Assembly (NCBI GenBank): GCA_963930775.1
Contig: OZ005694.1
Location: 1,178,001 to 1,242,000, forward strand
DNA: 64,000 nt
Origin: Cliona cf. orientalis
Taxonomy: Eukaryota > Porifera > Demospongiae > Clionaida > Clionaidae
Reading direction: 5' to 3'
Part shown: positions 56,455 through 64,000 of the stretch, piece after piece
Position numbering within the stretch: the first letter of the stretch is position 1
How the letters are laid out: every line of letters starts with the position of its first letter
Position numbers and translations under genes: made by a program
The notes under the pieces: generated by a model
Told to the model about the DNA's origin: nothing
The model's input: only the letters and a program-made list of their open reading frames with translations
Database searches by the model: none

Positions 56455-59400
56455 ATGCTAAAGATAATAACAATAGTCCTTTTTCTGACTGCTAGCTGTT
56501 TTGCTATTCAGCCATGTCCACTGGGAACACCACCAGCCGTTATCTCTGAGATTTTTTCCTCTACCGTATGACATTGTATTAATAGTTTTACTAACAATTA
56601 CTCTTCGATAAATGCTTTTTAATGTAACAGTTTTTAACCCATTGTCTGCACAGGCAACTGTCAAACTTGAGAGGGGAAACCGTGTGTCCCATGACGCTGG
56701 AGTGTGTAATCGAAGTTTAATGAATCTGGCTTATCATGTAAGGTACCTTTTTGATGATGGAACATCTGCTGAATATTGGGGATTCTTTGAGGAGGGAAAG
56801 AGAGTGAGATACACAGTACAAACATAAGATCTCTATAACGTTACAGGCCTGACCACAACTAGAAATATTATTAGCATTATTGTAATTAATTGCAGCTGCT
56901 TACTTCTATAAATCATAATTATCACCCATGGCCAATTGCAAAAGCATACTAATTATTATGCACATTCTACATGAAACAGATCCATGGGACTTCCTCTGTA
57001 TTATGCTCTGAGATCTAGCCGCTTACATCAAAGCAGATAATAATATACTATTATACCCATGCTCAATTTTTTGCAAGAATAATTGAGGTTCTGTCCTTGT
57101 CCATTGCATCTCCATCAGCAGCAAGATGAACCTATTTGCAGATGCCATCGCTTTGTACAGGATCATTAGATCGTTTGATGACTACTCTTCATTACAAGCA
57201 GATATTGATGCTGTTAGTAACTGCTTAGCTGGAAAATACCTAACGTTAAATCCTAGTAAATGTTGCCATCTATTCACATCTCGCAAGCGAATACGTTCCA
57301 TCTCTCCTCCAAGTTTGACTCTCAATGGCCACAAGCTAACACGTGTAACTAATTATAAGTACCTTGGAGTACTAATCAATTCTGATCTAATGTGGTCCAC
57401 TCACATCTCCAAGGTGTGTAACAAAACCAGGAAGTTGATAGATTTATTCTATCGAACTTTTTATAAGCACTCATCTTCGGAAACTATGCTCAAACTATAC
57501 TGCACCTTTATCAGGCCACACCTAGAATATGCAGCAGCAGCTTGGGATCCTTTCTTGAAAAAGGATATTGACCTTCTGGAGGATGTACAAAAATTTGCAT
57601 TAAAAGTGTGCATAAAGTCTTGGAACCGAAATTATGAAGAACTGCAATCCATGACACATCTCTCCTCCCTGCAATCAAGGCGTCAGAAATTTAAGTTATG
57701 CCACATTTTCAATATCATTAATAACTTCACCTTTTTCCCTGAGGCTCCTATCCAAAGACGAGTCCTTCCTTACTCCAGCAGATCAGTCCATAACCAGCAC
57801 TAGTGCCAATCCATGCCAAAACAGCTCAGTTTCAAGCATCCTTCTTTCCTAGTGCTATTGATCACTGGAACAATCTTCCTGCAAGTGTGTCATCTGCCCC
57901 ATCTGTATCATCCTTTAAATATCATCTAAAAAATCCTTAAATTCTAACAATAGTGTAAATTAAAGTCTTATATTTTATAAGCAATTTCATGTTCAACTTA
58001 CCTTATCAACGTAGCTATTATAATTTTATTGGTTTATATATTATATTATGGGTATACGCTAGTACTAGCTTTTGCTAATTCATGTATCCACTGTTGTCAT
58101 GCAGAAATAATATAAAATAAATAAATAAATAAATAATTATTACACTAATCCATCCTGTAGCCACTTTCTTTGGTATACCAATAATTGCTTGTTTGGCTAA
58201 CTAGCTGAATCTCGCAAGTATCAATAAAATAGCCAATATATCATGCAAAATTTTAAATTATAAAAGTCATAATAAGTTATACAATTAATATCATGATTAA
58301 TTTAAATTTGTGCTTGCACATTGCAGAACTAAAGATGGTGCTGCTACTACTTTGACTTTCTAAACGATGCCCAGTGCTTTGAGCACACTGAGGGAGGCAT
58401 GGCACTTGATGCCAGAGCATCATTAATTTTGTAAGTTTGAGCCATGAACATGTTTAGCATTATTATTATTATCGTTGTATTAGGGGCCTTATCCAAAGTC
58501 CTTTTGGAAAAATGAACGTCATTATGACGTTAACATTTTACCCCCCCCTCCCCCCCCCCTCTTAACGTTACAGCATTTCAGCATAGATTCAATACTTAAA
58601 CTCTGATTCTGCTCCATTTAGCCTACATATTCGATATTCACTTGTATTCTACAGTGCTAGCTATGTCTTCATGGATTCATTGCATTCCTGTGCTTCGTTA
58701 ACAGTTTCTTGCTTGCCTGTAGCTACAGAGGAATACTCGGGAAGATAGTTTGGTAATGGGGGCTGAGTGCTGAGTGTCACTATAGATCTATAGGCAAGGG
58801 CAGTCTGATCAGAGAGTATAAAATTGAGCCTAGCTATGTAACTATCAGAAAACATAGGGGGGCACCAGCCGCCAGAGCACCCATGGTTCCTAAGCCTATG
58901 AGCTATGTGCACACTTTTAGCTACATTATATTCCTCCCTTAGCATAGGATGCTATCTTACTATTACATAAACTATTTTACAAGGCAGTCAATGAATGCTT
59001 ATTGTGTAAATTGTGTATTGTAGGTCCCAAAACGACAACAATAAACGCCCAATATACATATGGCTACAAGGTACTAATGGCAATCAAATATTATACAGTT
59101 ATTACTTGCTGGTAGTCACTTGTATTACTTTTCTTGGAGGAGGACCAGGGTCTGATGATGAAGACATGGCCATTCACGGAAAGAGGTTTACTATGTGCAT
59201 GTTCCTTCCGATGGAAACTGTTAGTTTCTTAGAAAGAGTAATGGTAGTTGACGTAAGTTGGTTGAAATACCATCCTATCTAGGTAGCATTCCTCCCTCAG
59301 CATAGGTTGAGAGTTCACTTAACAATGTATCCCATTAAAAAGTCATTGTATCAATTGATCAAAAAATGGATTTTTACTTTAATACTGTACATACATGCAT

Positions 59401-60521
59401 GTTACCTCTAGTTCAGCCACAAAATAAAAGTCTTGTGGGGTGAGAATTTCATCATTTTATCATTAATTTGGCATACACTAAAACTCCCCACTTGCTCAAC
59501 CAGTTGCTATTACAGAAATTAATAACTGATAGCAAAACAATTATTGTGAGGGCTTTTTTCTTTCCACTGTAACTGATGAAACACCAACTTGCTCCAGGAC
59601 TCATATTTTCTGCAATCTCATTGTGGAATTCTCTTCCTGCATCAGTAACTATACCACTACATCCCTACCCTCCTTCAAAAAACAGTTCATTTATTTTTAC
59701 GCCATTTATGTCATACTATGAATAATAATTACTATCATTACATACTCTCACGGGTACATACATCGTATTTATAATTTTGCACTAATTAAAAAATAATTAT
59801 GTGTCCTTTGCATACTTATGCAAAATCAACCACTACTTCGGTACAATCATTGATTATTATAGGGTAGGGGAATATATAATCTATGGTACAATTGATTTCA
59901 TTTGGCCTCCCATGAGACTTATGCATTCAGATCCACTACATACCATGGAGCTTCCGAAACACGTCTCCAAATATACTTATTAATTTTTGGTGTTCTCAGT
60001 CTGATCCAAATCATAGCAGCACCCATCAACTTTTCTGGCCCCGAAGCGGTTTTTATCTGACATACATTTTTATAAACTTCATGGGTACATACATTGTACT
60101 TGTATTTTGCACTAATTAAAATTAATTATGTGTCCTTTGCATAGTTATGCATATTTAAATCAATACCACAAAAATACAAGTACGATGTATGTATACCCGT
60201 GAAGTGGTGATTCACCTGGCTGGCCTCCACCTAGTAATTTAATCAATGCAGTTGGATCAAACTTGAAGGATCATGTCTGCACTTAATAAAGTTGTTATCA
60301 TAAACAAATTATCATGTGATACAAGTTATGATTCTGACTCAGTCACGTGGTTTTACCCACTACAGACATGTTCAGATGTGTGTGGTGTGATTGTGGTGTG
60401 TATGTGTACTGTACTTTGTGACCTTTGGGATCCGTGGCTTATCTATGGAAGTCAAATGGAGACAGTAGCTACATGCACCATTGCTGTCAGTATGCAAATA
60501 AGATTAATTCTAATTCTTTAA
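56455..60521 (+). CDS. Possible five-exon gene for an unrecognised secreted/membrane protein
   Basis: Exons 56455-56565, 56654-56742, 58335-58430, 59024-59252 and 60366-60521 join in matching phases (0,2,2,0), predicting ~226 residues. The N-terminus is a clear signal peptide (MLKIITIVLFLTASCFA, cleavage before IQPCPLG). The middle is Cys- and aromatic-rich. The last exon has a hydrophobic Cys-rich segment (CGVIVVCMCTVLC) and ends in a hydrophobic tail. No known domain is recognised. Exon 2 could also run on to a TAA at 56825-56827, giving a ~95-residue secreted protein; in that case exons 3-5 are unexplained. The weak exon 2 donor is the main doubt. A LINE fragment lies in intron 2. Confidence 0.42.
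57060..58138 (+). pseudogene. 5'-truncated LINE (CR1/jockey-like RT C-terminus)
   Basis: The frame 57126-57803 shows the RT active site as NLFADA (usual F/YADD altered), then LTLNPSKCCHLFTSRK, GHKLTRVTNYKYLGVLINSD and PHLEYAAAAWDP, the usual order for CR1/jockey-group RTs. A frameshift near 57800 moves the tail (DHWNNLPASVSSAP) to another frame. An (AAAT)n tail at 58118-58138 marks the 3' end. The 5' half and endonuclease are missing, as is common after incomplete reverse transcription. Confidence 0.85.
59560..59720 (+). pseudogene. LINE 3'-end remnant
   Basis: The sequence reads APGLIFSAISLWNSLPASVT, then a Ser/Lys-rich end. This resembles the C-terminal W-N-x-L-P motif of the LINE at 57.1-58.1 kb. 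Only this tail remains. Confidence 0.6.
60077..60204. mobile_element. Small MITE with CTTCATGGGTACATAC ends
   Basis: A 128-bp element has ~32-bp inverted ends, CTTCATGGGTACATACATTG and CGATGTATGTATACCCGTGA. A partial copy of the left part (CACGGGTACATACATCGTAT, GTGTCCTTTGCATA) lies at 59749-59822. Confidence 0.75.
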
Positions 60522-63500
60522 TAATGTTTTGACATCCATTTGGGCGTTCTCATCAAGTAGCAATGATGGACAGTGGGTTAAAACTAGTGATGATGATATT
60601 GTGCATGTATTTGAGCGCTAAGACTATTACTATGAATAGTGGTTTGGAGTGCATGCATGATGTGATTTGAAGCCACGGAAATACTGCATGTTGCTATTGG
60701 TCATTAAATCTAAGTATGTCTGGAAGAGCTAAGTTGGTCACGTTTTCCATGTAACAATTAAAGCTGCATTCTCAGTCAATTTTGATTGTGTACATGCTGA
60801 AGTGTTTACTGGAAGCCAACAGCTGTACAAGTACAAAGTTTGATTGATTAGCATTAATTTTGATGTAAAGTACAATCATGTATTCAGTAGTGTTGACAAA
60901 TATGTAGACGAATATTATTATATACCTGTTTAGTCTAATTGTTTGGTTTCTCTGCATTAATCTTGCATGGGACATCATGTCATGCAGGATGACTCTCAAC
61001 TAGAGCATTCAGCTATTATGTATACAGCACTGCCATGCCTTGCTGTTGACTTTTATCCCTCCTTAATTGTATATATATATATGTAGCCTTGCTATATATT
61101 GTAATTATGCTGGTATATGATACAAAGTTGGGAATGGATTGTTAGAATAGCTAAATTTAATTTTAATTTAAGTCCTCACTTCTGCAGCCAGAGAGAGTGT
61201 TACTTTATGATTACTATTCATGTTATAGAGGTAAATTAAATGTGTTCCTTTCAATGAGTGGGTGATAAGGCTATATAGGGGCTTGAAATTCATTTTCTCT
61301 CGCACACTAGTTATAAATAACTGTGACTAGCATTATATATATAGGGTAAGCTAAATGTAGACAGTTAATATGATATAAAGAATCACTTTGTGGATGCCTT
61401 GTAGGACTAATATTAATAATATTATTATACAAGAGACTAGCTACCATGAGACCTATGGACTAATAGCTAATATTATTATTAGTGGTAAAGTGTGACGATA
61501 ATAGACGGACAAAACTGATTGCTTACCCCTTGCACATGTGCGCATGGTAAAATTCTGTCTCCGTGAGGTTCCAGAGCCAGTTTGAAGCTATACTGTAATA
61601 TTATATGGAGAGCTGAGATTTAGGTGTATATATATAGGATGACCTTAACATGGGCAGTGGAAGAGTTTTGGACACCTAATTAAAATCTCATCAAACTTAT
61701 TGGACATCAGTCGGGTGCATGTTGTGTAACCATACCCGTTTAATTTAGTTAGCCCAGTTAGCCTTGTACCTAGTCTATCCCAATGAGCCAATGCTTCAAT
61801 GTAGCTCACACAAAAAAGTGGATTTTCCTGTGCAATGTTGGAAAAAGAACAAATAATTAAGCCCAGTGTTTGACTAAAGTCTTGTACCCGTGCATGCAGA
61901 CCCTCTCATTTCTATAGCACTGGAAGTACAATATATAATAATTATTATATTATTGCATGACCAGGATATGGAATGATGGTGATGCAGTACATCCAATGCT
62001 GTAGAATGAGAGGGCCTGGGTATGAGACTACCCACTGGTACTGGTGTGGCTGCCAGGGTTATGTCAGCATAATTTGAGAAAAAGTATGCATTAAAGAAAA
62101 CTTTTAGCCACTGATAATTATTAGCATTAAATTTTATTTGAGAACTTGTAGGGCACACAGCTGCCCTTTTAGTAAACTCTTACTTGGCACTGCGAAAATC
62201 TTCCGAACACCACAGGTCATCTGTGTGCACTACAAGCTGTTATGTGTACCATGACGTAGTGCAATTGACTATAATAATAATATTATTATTATTATTGGTA
62301 GTAGTTGACAATGCTAACTCAACCACCATAAACACCTTTTCATGGCAATTATAATTAGCTAATAGTCACAATTCCTTTGATTACCTACATTTGGTCCCAA
62401 ATAGTATACGTGAGAATAATGGGCTACATGCATTGCTCTGTATTACTTGGGATAATAATATGGGCAAAATTTGGCTGTGAAAAGCCAGAAAGGAATCTTC
62501 CTGCATGACTAAATTCTGCACGCAATTGATAGATTGAGATGGAATGATTAACATGATTAAGGATGCATAGCATAGTACAACTGCGTGGTGAATGATTTAC
62601 TTAGGTAGCTTGTACACTTGAATTTTGATTAGAATAAAATTATAGGATGAAGTAGGAATAGCAGTGCCAAAAAAAAGACATACTGAACAAGATTTGCAGG
62701 GATGACGTATCACATCTACTATATACATCCCTACGCTTGCTTTTCTCGATAATAATTATTTCTGATTCAGTATATGTAAATATTTTGATATCGATCCATG
62801 GGTATACAGTATTGATTTGCATGTGCCCCATATATAATATGTGTACACAGCTAATCAAAAAGCAAGGTATAAATAATCAATGACATGTATATGCTACCGG
62901 TATTGTGGTATTACTCTTTCAGAGCTAGTGCTTGAGCATACTACATGATCACTATTCCATGAACTGGACTCCCTCCAGACTATAGTAGTGGCATGCACTC
63001 TTGGAAGCGCACAAAGTGTCCTAATTGAGCATGCATATTTTTGTATCTAAATGGAAATGGAAACGCATGTGATTGCATAGAGAGTGTACTTATTTTGGAG
63101 ATCCCTAGTTAGGAGGTACCAGTGTCACTGTATTAATTATGCAAAGCCATTGCAATCCTCTAGTAGCCATTCAAAGAAAAAATACGAAGAAGTGCTGACT
63201 TCACAATAGTGCAGTTAGTTATTAATAATATTGTTGTTATTTACGTAATATGAATGCAGAAATGTGTACCAGTACAATGATTAAACAGTATAGGTCTTAA
63301 AATTGTAACTGATAACGTCTATAAGTGCATGCTACTAGCTACTAGTTCGTAAACAAAAATTTGATATACTGATTCAGAATAACAATTAAATAGCTACCAC
63401 AGTCTGCTAGATGTATGTCTGTATAACCTTACATGGTATTATGGCTTAGTAAACTAGACTGACCATGCATGAATCATGTAAAAGGATGCAGTTAAGTTTC

Positions 63501-64000
63501 AGTTAAAAACATACTATTACAGTAATGTAGTTATGAGACGTGCAGGTCAGCTTGAGTACACCTGTATATAATAATTCCATAATAATATGTATGCTTATTC
63601 AGAATGATGAAATTACACTACATGCATGAGATGTTATTTTGAAGCCTTTATACATAATAATATTATTACTTGTAAATATTAATATATGGCATGATCATAT
63701 CTCTTGTTTGGCCTACACTATGTGCATGAGATGTTATTATGAAGCCTTGTTTATTCATAACATTATAGCTTAATAATTAATATATTATGATCATATCTCT
63801 TAATTGCCCTAACATTTCAGCAGATTTTATACATAAAACCAGCAGTGATATTGGTACTCGGGTAGCATAATTATATGCATGAAGTTAAGTTTACTGTACG
63901 AGAACATTGATGTATTCCAGTTATGGTATAGCAATAAGCTTGCTACATGTAATATAATTATTATTAGCTATTATTATTATAGTATCTATCTTTCCTAGGC
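60522..64000. other. AT-rich right end without supported genes
   Basis: Apart from the small element at 61879-62038, an ACATCCCTACGC terminus at 62727 and an imperfect direct repeat around 63610-63800 (ATGCATGAGATGTTATT and CATGATCATATCTCTT, two copies ~100 bp apart), I see no genes or RNAs here. Confidence 0.5.
61879..62038. mobile_element. Small MITE with ACCCTCTCATTCTA ends
   Basis: A 160-bp element has ends GTCTTGTACCCGTGCATGCA / CCCTCTCATTTCTATAGCA and TGCTGTAGAATGAGAGGG / CCTGGGTATGAGAC. The short frame inside gives SLIPRPSHS-type peptides that belong to the repeat. Confidence 0.7.

Noticed and set aside
1-64000. tRNA, rRNA or CRISPR arrays
   Set aside because: I looked for T-loop GTTCGA contexts and regular spacer-repeat patterns; the GTTCGA-like hits (25775, 54150) do not fold as tRNAs, and no array was seen.

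Overview
The window looks like genomic DNA from an early-branching marine invertebrate, most likely a demosponge. This is an inference from AT-rich sequence with short palindromic words, intron-rich genes, protein architectures (P-loop GTPase-Ig-FN3, RING-Ig, one-exon-per-repeat ankyrin gene) and a dense load of small inverted-repeat transposons. No species can be named from the sequence alone. Genes were read by following open frames through GT/AG splice sites with matching phases; none is backed by transcripts here.

Left end (1-9160, minus strand): two head-to-tail genes. The upstream one (9160 to 5356, 5' end not found) encodes a large P-loop GTPase-like protein continued by an Ig-like domain and an FN3 domain. 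About 260 bp further on starts a second gene (5093 to 937, possibly to 125) with a RING finger, a helical linker and four Ig-like domains, mostly on symmetric phase 1-1 exons.

9161-16782: no convincing gene. It holds MITE-like elements, foldbacks, a tandem duplication and poly-C tracts.

16783-55255 (minus strand): one ankyrin-repeat gene of about 38.5 kb, 11 exons and a predicted 463 residues. Exon 1 is at 55080-55255 and the stop is at 16783. Exons 2, 4 and 6 are near copies of each other, with copied intron flanks, indicating local amplification of exon pairs. A broken copy of exon 1 lies at about 48.4 kb. The large introns carry most of the mobile DNA: a nearly complete DIRS-type tyrosine-recombinase retrotransposon (40949-46478) with inverted terminal repeats, an internal complementary region and an apparently intron-containing gag; a gypsy-type LTR/gag fragment; several MITE families; and a 1.6 kb repeat element with tandem exon-like units.

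56455-60521 (plus strand): a possible five-exon gene for an unrecognised secreted or membrane protein, with a decayed LINE in its second intron. 60522-64000 has only small inverted-repeat elements and AT-rich DNA.

The most unusual signal is a group of otherwise different short elements that share one terminal design: TACCGTA-like ends, a family-specific spacer, then a T/A-rich step into a GCGC or GCCCC word that is repeated inside the element. One of them (48714-49325) carries a decayed HIRAN-like coding fragment.
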